Source of the DNA: Paraphaeosphaeria minitans
Lineage: Eukaryota > Ascomycota > Dothideomycetes > Pleosporales > Didymosphaeriaceae
Reading direction: 5' to 3'
Assembly: GCA_015832175.1 (NCBI GenBank)
Contig: WJXW01000017.1
Coordinates: 744,001-808,000, forward strand
Length of the DNA: 64,000 nucleotides
Shown here: positions 34,542 to 44,376 of the stretch, piece by piece
How the letters are laid out: each line of letters opens with the position of its first letter
How positions within the stretch are numbered: position 1 is the first letter of the stretch
The notes under the pieces: generated by a model
Database searches by the model: none
What the model was told of the DNA's origin: nothing
What the model saw: the letters and a program-made list of their open reading frames with translations, nothing else
Translations under genes and position numbers: made by a program

Positions 34542-35837
34542 ATGAAGGTTCTCGCACTGCTAGCAGCACTTATCGTAGGCGTCCGAAGCCTCGCGCCGAT
34601 CATAGGTCTCGAAGACGCAAAGCCCACATCAGACAACTACATCGTGGTTCTGAAAAAAGGAACTTCCAACGAAGCTTTCCAATCGCACTTATCGTCTGTC
34701 AACACCAGACTGAGCACACTGAGCACGATCAAACAACAGAAAATCTTCAACACCGGCACATTCAAAGCCTACACCCTCACTGCGCCAAATACCACCATCG
34801 TCTCCCTTGCAAAAACCCCCGAGATCGACTACATCGAATGCGACCAGCCCTTCACGCTACCCTCCGCGGCGTCTTTCGAGTCTACGGCAAAACGCAGCGT
34901 CCAAGCCAACGCGCCGTGGAATCTCGCGCGGATCTCGCACAGACAACGAGGGAGTGCTGATTATGTCTACGAACCTACCACAGGCACTTGGGTTTACATA
35001 CTCGACACCGGCGTACGAGTCTCGCACCAGGGCTTCGGGGGACGAGCGGTGTGTGGCTTCAACGCCGTTGCGTCGGGCACGTGCGACGACTTGAACGGGC
35101 ACGGGACGCATGTCGCTGGCATCGCGAGCTCGCAGACGCATGGCGTTGTGCGGTCCGCAGAGATTGTGGGCGTAAGGGTGCTGGATAGTTCGGGATCGTC
35201 GACGAGTAAGTCGGACAGATAGGTATGGTCGAGATGTGTGTTTTCCGCTGACTTGGAAAAGCTGCAACTATCCTATCCGGCATCAACTGGGCTGTGCAGG
35301 ACATCCAGAGCAAAGGGCGCGTCGGCGGCGGTTTCAGCGCTGCCTTGAACGCCGCCGTCGCCAGCGCCGCGGGCTCAGGATTGATGCTGGCGGTCGCGGC
35401 AGGGAGTGAGGGTACCGGCGGTGGAAATACGTCTCCTGGGTCGGAGCCAACGGCTTGTGTGGTAGGCGCGAGCACAGTCGGGGATGCGCGGCTGGCCTCT
35501 TCGAACTATGGGCCCAACAGTGAGTCCACCCTCTTCCAGAAGCGAAAGATATATAGATATTGTGCTAACATGTCCTTTGCTAGTCGACATCTGGGCCCCA
35601 GGGCAGGATATCGTCTCGCTCTGGATCACGAGTAGCACGGCTACGAATACGCTGTCGGGCACATCGGTCGCAGCGGCGCACATCGCCGGGCTTGGGGCCT
35701 ACTTTCTCGCTTTGGAAGGACCGCAAGGTGCGGTGGAGTTGTGCGAGAGGATGAGGCAGGTTGCGACGGCGAATGTGCTTATGGGCATCCCATCAGGAAC
35801 GGCGAATCTCCTGGCGTATAATTTGAGCGGTTTGTAG
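34542..35837 (+). CDS. Secreted subtilisin-like protease (S8A, proteinase K-like) with altered catalytic surroundings
   Basis: Three exons (34542-35205, 35262-35519, 35584-35837) close in phase and give 391 aa. A signal peptide (MKVLALLAALIVGVRSL) is followed by an I9 propeptide (DNYIVVLKKGTSNEAFQSHL ... DYIECDQPF). The catalytic domain has Asp in YILDTGVRVSH, His in LNGHGTHVAG and Ser in LSGTSVAAAHIAG. The usual GTSMAxPH is changed to GTSVAAAH. The Asn that forms the oxyanion hole, normally in AAGN, is Ser here (MLAVAAGSEGTG). The triad is complete, but the Asn loss predicts lower activity or an altered role. It is secreted, with no C-terminal extension. Frame and introns are clean, so it does not look like a pseudogene. 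Confidence 0.88.
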
Positions 35838-37201
35838 GGGCGTCGGTGGCTGAGAGATTGAGGTAGTCGTGGTGCTCAGGTCCGCGCGAATACGTAGGTA
35901 TGGAAATCGCAATCATGAAAATCATAGTTCTAGGAAGACAGCAGACTTGCTAGTTATCATAATCGCATAACCCGTGCTTTCTATACTTGTAAAAATGCCA
36001 GCTTAAGCAGCAAGTCCGTTGTCCGTTGATTACAGCCATCGATGTATGCAGCTCGAGCACTCCACAGCACGAGCAAGCACGCAGCATACGCCCTCGTAGC
36101 AGGGCGTGATACAAGCGACCAAGCTTGTCACAATAAAACCAGGACCCCTTTACGGGACGAGTTCAAGCTGCCTGACGTGGTAACTTCTGGTGCGTGTTGA
36201 ACGCAGGACGTGCCACGCCGGGAACTAGGCACCTTCGACGAATCGTTCACCACGATGCCCATCACGACTATCTTATGCGTGTACCCAACAAACGCAGCGC
36301 AGAGCATCACGGGAGTTGCAGCGACATGCAGAGCGCTGGATACGGAAGAACTCGGACTGCTTGAGACGGTAACTTGACACGGGTGTTGAATGCAGCTGTG
36401 GCACATTTGCTTGCATCGTGGTACGGCAGAAAGTCATAAACGTAGGCTTTCAAACTGCTTATATTGGTAAGTCGTGGTGGGTGGGCAATGCAGCTGTGAA
36501 ATCATGACTACCTAGTCATCCTCTTCGCACGAACATGCAGACCGCTAAAAACGGAGATGTTCAAACTGCCCAGACTAGCAAGTTGTGGAGGGCGTTGAAA
36601 GCAGTATGCGAACCGCTCCATTTAGGGCCTGTTCGGTCGCCGTGATCTCGCTCCTTGATCTCATCTCATCTCCCATATGTAGTTAGCGTATAATGAGATC
36701 AGGGTCGTGTTCTCTTCAAGCGCGATCTTATTACAACGTTATATAGATAGGTGTGATCTGCTAGCAACGCCCTAACTAAAAAGATCCCTGTTAGTGCCGC
36801 AGAGCTCCGCATTTATACCTATTTAAGCGTAAGGTCATGATCTCATTCTATAAGCAGGTCTAGACCTGTTTCCCGCCCATTCTCGAATGATAGCGCTAAC
36901 CACAGAGGTCCTGATTGTAATATTTACCACGAATTTTATTAATGATGAGATCTGTTGGCACCGAAGCACTAAGAAAAGATTCTACGCCGGCGCTTTACTC
37001 AGAACGGCCGAGATTAGGCCCAGATCTAGGTAGTCTATCTGGGCAGAGCCGGGAAGGGATTTAGCACGGAACACGGTAAGTCTATTGAGTGCAAGTGATC
37101 AGGTGACAAGCACGAGCACGCACACACAGTAATCGCGCAAGGCTTTGTGGCCGAGCAGGAACGCGCTGTACAATATTTAAATCACTTTGTATGTATAACA
37201 T
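35838..37201. other. Gene-poor region with possible transposon remnant
   Basis: 1.36 kb with no supported gene. Between about 36628 (gggcctgttcggtcgcc) and 37022 (ggccgagattaggccc, reverse complement gggcctaatctcggcc) are imperfect inverted ends bracketing AT-rich sequence with repeated GATCTCAT-like words. This resembles a degenerate miniature inverted-repeat element. Target-site duplications are not evident. Confidence 0.3.
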
Positions 37202-38577
37202 CTACAGTTGCTCGTTGACAAAGAGACCAGCCATGCCCATGCCCGTGCCTATGCACATGGACGTGAGCAGGATCTTCTTCTTTTGTCTCCTGCACTCGCT
37301 GAGTCCTGTGGCGATTTGTCGCGCGCCTGTGCATCCGAGCGGGTGACCAAGAGCGATAGCTCCACCTCGCACGTTGAGCTTAGCATGGTCAATCTTCAGC
37401 GTCTCGAGGCAGTATACAGCCATGGAGGCGAACGCCTCGTTGATCTCGATCAAGTCGATGTCGTCAAGCGTGAGGTTGAACTGGGTGAGTAGCTTGGGAA
37501 TGGCAACGGTAGGACCGATGCCCATGATGCGGGGAGCAAGTCCTGCAACGGTGGCACCGACGAACTTGGCGAGGATGGGTTGGCCAAGCTCCTGCGCCTT
37601 GGAGCGCTTCATGAGGAGGACGGCGGCGGCGCCGTCGGTAAGCTGCGACGAGTTTCCGCCGTGCGACTTGTCGCCGTGCGGCAGGAAGGCAGGTTTGATC
37701 TTTTGCAGACCCTCGAATGTGGTGCCGTGTCGTGGGCCCTCGTCCTTGGTGAGGGTGACCTCCTTCTCTTCGCCCGTCTTAGGGTCTTTCACCTTGACCT
37801 GGATCGGCACGATCTCGTCGTCGAACCAGCCCGCTTTCTGCGCAACCTCGGCTCTCCGGTACGACTCAGCCGCAAAGCGATCCTGCCTCTCGCGGCTGAT
37901 GTTGAAGTCCTTTCCGACGTTCTCCGAGGTCTGGCCCATGGGCTGCATGCAGTCGCGGGCCTCCTGCTTCTCAAGGATCTCGTCGAAGAAGGGGCGCTCG
38001 AGGCGGTCGCCACCCGCGGTCATCGACTCAGCACCCAGTGCGAGACCGATCTCGATGGAGCCGGTGGCAATCTGGTTGGCGATATCCTGCACGGCCTTTA
38101 GACCGGAGCTGCAGAAGCGGTTCACTGAGGAGCCAGATGTGGTGTTGGGGAAACCGGCACCGAGCATGGCGGCACGGATGTAGTACGTGGCTTTGGAGTC
38201 AGAGACCTGGCTCTTGGTTAGCTTGATTCTCGCGGGATATAAACCTTGGAATACGTACATTACCCAGACAGATGTCCTCAACAAGCGCCGGGTCCAGATT
38301 CGACTTTGCGATGACCTGCTTCAGCGTCTTGACCAGGATACCATCTAGCGGCGTGTCCTTCAGGCCTCCCTTGTGTGCTTTGGTGAGCGGCGTCCGCACC
38401 GCGAGCGTGATAACGATATCATCGGGGTTCTTGGTTGTGCTGTTGTGGCACTATCAGCTTCCGCTGTCCCATGACGCCCGGACGCGTGAGCTCGGCATTC
38501 GGGTATACTCACATAGCGCTCAGTCCGCTCTGGGACGGCGAGAGCTGCGAAACAATGGACTTTAGTCGCTCAGTCAT
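37202..38577 (-). CDS. Peroxisomal 3-ketoacyl-CoA thiolase
   Basis: Three exons (38577-38513, 38439-38259, 38206-37202) close in phase and give 416 aa, typical for the family. The N-terminus MTERLKSIVSQLSPSQ contains R-L-x5-Q-L, which fits the PTS2 consensus for Pex7-dependent peroxisomal import and lies entirely in exon 1. Catalytic features are the nucleophile Cys in NRFCSSGLKA, NEAFASMA, the His in GGAIALGHPLGCTGAR, and the second Cys in SMCIGTGMGMA. The enzyme catalyses the last step of fatty-acid beta-oxidation, cleaving 3-ketoacyl-CoA with CoA. The acceptor of intron 1 was chosen at 38440 (caacag) because the nearer atag would break frame. Confidence 0.95.
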
Positions 38578-39020
38578 GGTGAAGATGTGCTGTACAGCAG
38601 AATTGGATAGAACGTTGGAAGCAGGTGAAAGTGATGTGGAATTGCGGAGAGCGTTGCGGAGGTCTTTTACGTGTGGGGCGAGGCCGGGGCCGAGGCACCT
38701 CGGGACAAATGTCACGGGGTCCGGCACTTGCTCCATTGCACGTGCCTCGCCTGATACAACATCGTCCTCGTCGTCAGCAGAAGAGTAATCGGTGTGAATG
38801 TGTGTGCGATTCCGAAGATGGCCATGTGAAAGAGATGCATTGCAGGATCCGAGAGGGCTAGAGGTTGCGGCAACCCCGAGGCTGACAGGTGCAGTTCGCT
38901 CGTCCACAAGTACCGTAGGTAACGCACTCCCTAGAAACATGTAGGTATCGGATTCATCGACCGCTACGAAATCACTTCGATGTCCTGTTCCAATCCGCTT
39001 GCGTCTCGAGGGTATTGTAA
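38578..39020. other. Upstream region of the thiolase gene
   Basis: 443 bp. An open minus-strand frame runs through it, but it is in a poor context and is more likely 5' UTR or promoter. No element was assigned. Confidence 0.4.
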
Positions 39021-39730
39021 TCACACAGGCTCATCATCCATAACCTGCAGCTTAGCCACAGTCCTTTCGTAACTCTCCCTCTTGTTCAACCCATCAACAC
39101 AATGTGCCAACTCCGGATGCTGCTCCCTCCAACCAGATTCCCGCCATTTCACATCCAGATATAAACGCACACTCCCCACCGTAATATCCGCGAGCCCAAA
39201 CTTCATCCCCACCAAGAATTCCTTTTCATTGCTCACCGAAGCCTTCTCAGCCAAGTAATTCACCCCCCCTATCGATCTTGCGCTGCTGCCTCGCAATCCA
39301 CTCTTTCGACCGGTGCTCCCGCTGAATCTCAACAAATCGAAGTACACGCGGATCGCACATGCCGTCGCCCGACAACCTCGATTTTCCGTACTTCGAGTCG
39401 GCCGTCTGGGTCAACGGTCTAGCATTACCTACCTGGTGTTGCCCTCCGTTTCGCCTGACCTGACAGTAGCATCCCCATTCGATACTGCGGCCTGTCAACA
39501 ATCCTTCGAGCTCTTCGCATCCACTGAAAACCCATGCATGCAACCAAGGAACTGCAGTCATCGCTTCCATAAAGGGTTGCCTTGAAACATGGATCAACGA
39601 AGTGTTCACCTCTAACGAGGGGTCGCGAAGGTCGGCTGTCCGTGTTGTAGAAAGTTCGTCTGCAATGCTAGGCCGTACTAGGGGCGTCCTGAACTGAGTG
39701 TTCTCGCTAACACGCAACAATTCTATGCAG
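39021..39730 (-). pseudogene. Glutathione S-transferase pseudogene
   Basis: On the minus strand the C-terminal GST domain is clear: LSGDGMCDPRVLRFVEIQRE, then SKEWIARQQRKIDRG, then NYLAEKA ... FLVGMKFGLADITVGSVRLY and the end PELAHCVDGLNKRESYERT. The two halves are in different frames, meeting at a run of seven G (plus-strand C at 39263-39269) where one base is surplus or missing. The N-terminal thioredoxin half is only faintly visible (LLRVSEN ... DPSLEVN) and scrambled. No start codon is supported. The pattern is that of a decayed GST gene; a sequencing slip could explain the homopolymer but not the ruined N-terminus. Confidence 0.65.
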
Positions 39731-40491
39731 GAAGTGGCCGCTCGACAAAGTCTGACATTGTTATCGTAGTTGAATGGGGTGATAGAAACCCTTTTTCGTC
39801 TACATTACATAGGAGGAGTCAGCCTCAATTTCGCAACAAGTCCTGCAGCTTCACCTTGAGTATGTTCTAGCTCATTGTCTGCGCAGCTTCCCGCTGAAAT
39901 TCTTAAAGTAATCAAACCCCAACATGTTACCCGACCTCTAGCACGCTGATGTCACTCACTTTTCATAACCTTATAACGTGGTTTAGCCCGCAGTGAGTAC
40001 CACATCCTCCAGCTATCGTGTGATCTTGATTATATTTTGTCTCTGTCACTCATGGAAGTACCATGAAATTATATGCCTAATATTGTATCATGACTTTTAT
40101 ATAGGGGTTCTGATCTACATCAAGCAGATCGAGGCATGTGAACGATTTCATTGAGGTTATAGACTCTATATTGGCTAATACTCTTACCTCAAAGCACGAT
40201 TTCCTCCATCTTCGTCATACGGGACTGTCATTTTCCCAGACATGGTTTCATCAAACTTCAAACGTGGATTGAACTGAGAAACGCAATGGCCAAGGTTCAC
40301 CAATGCTTCCAGATTTGGACTAGCATATACTACCTGTCTCAGCGTCTTTCACCTTGGACTCAAATCAAGGGTCACTGCGCTCAAGTTCCCGCTACCTCTA
40401 ATATAAAGCCCGCTGAGCACCACCAAGCCCTCCAGCAACCGAGCACCACCAACACCCGAATTCCACTCGCGACGTTGGTCGTCACATAATC
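39731..40491. other. Intergenic, AT-rich
   Basis: No supported gene or repeat. It includes the promoter of the zinc-finger gene. Confidence 0.4.
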
Positions 40492-41595
40492 ATGACGTCC
40501 AAATATTCCAAGAAGCATCATCGCATCAAGGAGACCCCTTTTTTGGGTTGCGACTGCATCGACTGCATCATGAGCCTGCCTTGGCCCCCTGCCGTTCCCC
40601 CAGAGCAGCAACAGCAGCATAACAACAGTGCCATTGCGTCTGCGGCTCCCGTGACTCGCATTCCTGAAGGAATACTGGGCTCCACTGAAAATGCGACCAA
40701 CGAGACAGTGGCCATGCTGCTGAACAAGCAGAGCAACGGCGATTCCGACGCCGAAGGTAATGAGATTTTCACTCGTCTATATCAAAGCTGCGTCGAGATG
40801 AAAGCCGAGTCTTCGTGGGCTTCGGCTTTCGAAACCCTACTGACTTATACAGCAGGTCAACACTTCACCCCTCGCGACAAGACTATATCCTACCAGGAGA
40901 ACAACCCAGACGAGGTGTGCCGTTACTTCAATACCGGTATCGACTGCACATACTGGCTCAGCCACTGCCAGCGCGCGCACATCTGCACGAACTGCCAGAG
41001 CACCGCTCATGGCGCGCACGAATGCACCTTCAATCCCGGCACACGCATCCAAGGTAACTACACTAGCAGCGCCAACACCACCCCGATGGGCCACCAGCAT
41101 CCCCTTACTCCTGCGCAGATGGGCATGTACACCATCCCCCCACCGGATGCCCCTCTCTCTACCAACACCGTCCCCCAAGTCCTCACCGCCGAAGAGTTAG
41201 CCATGTACCCCATTCCCCCACCGCGCGCCCCCTTCAGCGACCCCCGCACCGGTATGCCCATGTACTATGTTGCCGCGCCCTGGGCAATCTGTTCCAACTG
41301 CCACTCTTCCAGCCACATGCTCCCCGCGTGCACGAACTACCCGAAATTCGTCTGCGAACAGTTCAACGCGGAGTACGGATGTCTGCTTTCGCACTGCCAG
41401 CGGCGCCATGTGTGTAGCAACTGCCATAGTTCCGCGCACGGCGTGATGTTGTGCTCAAACTTCCCAAAGTTCGTGTGCGAGAAGTTCAATGGAACGGCCG
41501 GGTGCTTGTGGGCAGGATGCAAGAGGAAGCATGTATGTGAGAAGTGTGGAGGGGAGGGACATGGGCAGGCCGTTTGTAGGGTTGTGGGAGTTTGA
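40492..41595 (+). CDS. CCCH / CCHC zinc-finger repeat protein
   Basis: Single-exon gene of 367 aa. The N-terminus carries a polyQ-like tract (PPEQQQQHNN) and low-complexity sequence. From residue 142 there is an alternating array of CCCH fingers (C-x8-C-x4/6-C-x3-H) and zinc knuckles (C-x2-C-x4-H-x4-C): CCCH-knuckle, a Pro-rich spacer with two MYxIPPPxAP repeats, then knuckle-CCCH-knuckle-CCCH-knuckle to the end. Examples are HCQRRHVCSNCHSSAHG and CKRKHVCEKCGGEGHG. The regular alternation suggests single-stranded RNA or DNA binding. No signal peptide or catalytic domain is present. The family is common in filamentous fungi but, to my knowledge, poorly characterised. Confidence 0.8.
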   Translation: MTSKYSKKHHRIKETPFLGCDCIDCIMSLPWPPAVPPEQQQQHNNSAIASAAPVTRIPEGILGSTENATNETVAMLLNKQSNGDSDAEGNEIFTRLYQSCVEMKAESSWASAFETLLTYTAGQHFTPRDKTISYQENNPDEVCRYFNTGIDCTYWLSHCQRAHICTNCQSTAHGAHECTFNPGTRIQGNYTSSANTTPMGHQHPLTPAQMGMYTIPPPDAPLSTNTVPQVLTAEELAMYPIPPPRAPFSDPRTGMPMYYVAAPWAICSNCHSSSHMLPACTNYPKFVCEQFNAEYGCLLSHCQRRHVCSNCHSSAHGVMLCSNFPKFVCEKFNGTAGCLWAGCKRKHVCEKCGGEGHGQAVCRVVGV

Positions 41596-42600
41596 AGGGT
41601 AGATGGAGGGGAGGAGGTAGATGCATAGAGATACTGGGAGATGCGTTGGGATGATGTAGGGATGGATAATCATTGGCGTATATGGTCTTTTTGGCTAGGT
41701 CGGACAAGGGACAATCATCGAGCCTCTAAGTATGGGTTGTGCGGGCTCAATGTATAAGTTGAGCTTGGTTACATGGTGATTGGATAACATGATTTTGTTC
41801 TTAGATGGGAGCCTTCTGGTATACACATATTTGAGCCTTTCGCTGGGGTATTTGAGGGGCTCTGCCTCTCGGTGCATACAGAATTATTCTGCGTGGCACT
41901 TCGGTGTTAGCATTGCGGACGATGGGACTTGTGGGGGCTGCACATGCGTGGGGGCTGCCCAAGTGTGGTTAAAATTAGAGCCAGTGCTTCGGAAATGGCT
42001 GATGTAGATAAAGCAAGGCTTTCCAAGACCCCCATCGTGGGAGCTCGAGAAGAAAAGACTCCCGTTTTTGCGGGATCTGGGTGCTCGCTGCGGAGGCGAA
42101 GGTGTAGGTGACATGGTGGTGAGGTCAAGGTGGCTTGGCACACGAAGTTGGCCGTGTTCCTTGTGTGATGTCATTTCCGTCCCAGGTCACACCCGAAAAC
42201 GGGAAGAGGGATAGGCGACAGCACCGAGCTGCAGCGGAATCCTCCGCCCTCGCCAAGGTCTCCGTTCCCGCTACTCCTTTGCTAAAAAAATGGTACTACA
42301 TTTTCTTGGCCGACATAGTCGGACGACACTGTCCGCAGCGCACAGCGATCATGGAAACCAATGATTCAAACATTCGATCTGGGCGAATGTATACAGCGAA
42401 TAGGTAGGTATGAACTTCAACGTTCCAACGTGCAGTCTCCAGTCACGAGTGAGGACAAAATTAATGTGGTAGGTATGAGGTGCAAAAGAATCCAGGTCGA
42501 CTGAGGAGGATACGCACAGCATCAGAACCATTTCTACACTTCTCATTTGACCACCCTAGCAATTAACAAGCATCAAGCAACTCCGAAATCGATATACCTA
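41596..42600. other. Intergenic region
   Basis: 1 kb, only short unsupported frames. No repeat or RNA gene is recognised. Confidence 0.4.
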
Positions 42601-42601
42601 G

Positions 42602-43588
42602 CTCATAAAGAAGTCCACCGTTATCATTCGGGCTGCCATTCTCTTCGAGGGCCAGCTGCAGCATGCTCAGACCAACTCCGTCGCATCAGCTCTCGTTCCT
42701 CGCCAAGCCGGAAAAGCGATTAAAAAAGTCATAGGTTTCATCATTGATACCTTAGACATCACAGATGCCGACGAAGATAAGTCAGTAAATCTCTACCACG
42801 CAGCATTCCACCGCATCTCCCAAAAAAATAACCTCGCTTAGAGCAAGTTCAACAGAAATCAGAGTTTCACAGGGACTTCAAACAATACCTAGAGATGTGC
42901 GGGGTCTACATATCCATTCACTAAGGCAGAGAGTGCTACACACTTCAGTCGAGTGCGACGAAGAGAACGACGGGAAGAAAGAGCACAAAAACTTCCCCAA
43001 CTTCCACGTGGGCGAGCATTGTAGGTTTTTCAGTATCGAGATCTCGGAACGGGACGGCGAAGGGCAGGGCGAGGGGCTTACGACGCCGAACCTTCGGCTC
43101 ATGGTGAACGTTCCGTAATGGCGACCACAATCGTGCCTGCGCCCTCACGATATCGCGCGTCTTCCGGAATCCCGCGTTGCTGAAGTCCCCGCCAGTACCT
43201 CAACGACTGGGAGCCCATCGCCGTCAATTCCAAATCCCTGCGCAAGGCACCGACGGCGTAGCAGGCGAATACGGCAGAGCCTTCTTGATAATCGGCAGCC
43301 AAATCAGCAGCCAGCGCACCAAGAAGTACAGCTGCGGCGTGCCCCGCGTAGGCCTCCAGCCCGACGACGGGACGATAGACTCCAACATGCCCGAGGATAA
43401 GAAGGGGTACCGCTCCAGCACGTGCAGCTTCCACGCCAAGCAAGTCCAGAAACCAGGATCCGAGAAGGGACAACTACGCGCTGGAGATGTCTGCGATGAA
43501 GGATGCGAATGAGAGGAAGATTGGGAGGCAGGGCAAGGCGGGTCCGGACGTTGTTCTCAAGACCAAGCTGCCCAAGACGATTACCTAA
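42602..43588 (+). pseudogene. Decayed gene of unknown function
   Basis: Protein-like sequence continues along the plus strand but hops between frames. In order: KKSTVIIRAAILFEGQLQHA ... DITDADEDKSVNLYHAAFHR (42608-42841), EFHRDFKQYLEMCGVYI, KNFPNFHVGEHCRFFSIEIS (to 43118), YLNDWEPIAVNSKSLRKA, GVAGEYGRAFLIIGSQISSQ then SCGVPRVGLQPDDGTID (to 43512), and DNYALEMSAMKDANERKIG ending TKLPKTIT (43588). No normal introns connect these pieces, and stops lie between them. I do not recognise the family. The preserved amino-acid texture argues for recent decay of a gene of about 300 codons. Confidence 0.5.
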
Positions 43589-43740
43589 CTTCAGGACTGG
43601 TAACGTTGATGCTGACCCGGCGAGTTTCCAGCATGGAAACGGCAAGTGGACGAACTTCTCATTTCTTAGCGATAGACTTGTACAGTAGGCGTTTGTTTGC
43701 TTTGCATTGCATTGCTTCACTTCGTAAGCCGCTGTTACTT

Positions 43741-43794
43741 TTCACCACCCCATCCCTCACTTCACCACCCCATCTCTCACTTCACCACCCCATA
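43741..43794. repeat. 20-bp tandem repeat, three copies
   Basis: TTCACCACCCCATC-containing units begin at 43741, 43761 and 43781 (unit roughly TTCACCACCCCATCTCTCAC). They sit just upstream of the tRNA-like element. Confidence 0.85.
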
Positions 43795-43835
43795 TAAACC
43801 CTTCCAACCACCACATCCCCTTCAAACGAAACCCC

Positions 43836-43970
43836 CGGGTACATGGTCCATTGGTAAGACGGCTGTATATAGGTCAAGATACGGCGCTTGAGACACAGCG
43901 TCCACGCTTGGCCGATTGCGGAGACCCAAGTTTGATTCGTGGTGTGTCCCGAATTTACTTTTTTTTGTTT
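43836..43970 (+). other. tRNA-like sequence, possible tRNA relic or tRNA-derived SINE head
   Basis: An A-box-like tggtccattgg (from 43843) and a B-box-like gtttgattcg (from 43931) are followed by a poly-T run (about 43960-43967) like a Pol III terminator. The T-arm can pair as CCAAG/CGTGG with one mismatch around TTTGATT, and CGGG/CCCG can close an acceptor-like stem. A hairpin GCTGTAT/ATACGGC sits where the anticodon arm should be, but its loop is too long and no normal anticodon loop is visible. It is not a credible working tRNA. Confidence 0.3.
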
Positions 43971-44376
43971 GTTTGTGTTTGGGTTTGTGTTTTGACTCTA
44001 CGGCGACATGCTGCTGTTGGGTCGACGTGTAGGAAGGAGCTGGCAGGGAGTGAAAAGACGGCTACGATGTTTCTGGTGACTATTGCTCGTTTACCACGTA
44101 TTTTCTGGTGACATCAACGAGCAAAGGAAAGATTTTGGTTCGGTGGCAAGGTGCTGTTGAGGCAATCCTACTGTGATCGTGTCTAGCTGGATAGCCCATA
44201 TACGCGACGGATTTCTTCTCAACACCGCAATTACGGAGTTTATATGCACCAATTCGATGGTCTACATATGATTCATGACTTTTTTTTCATTCTGCTACCA
44301 GTACATTTCTGAAGCCCGGCTTTTGTCTATGCCTAATCTCGTGGGTTTATCTAATATTATTCGCGGTCCATCAGAT
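43971..44376. other. Intergenic spacer
   Basis: 3' flank of the saccharopine dehydrogenase gene. T-rich and G/T-rich words only; no feature. Confidence 0.4.

Noticed and set aside
38509..39024. 171-codon minus-strand frame upstream of thiolase.
   Set aside because: It runs through the promoter and past the thiolase ATG in a different frame. The composition is not protein-like.
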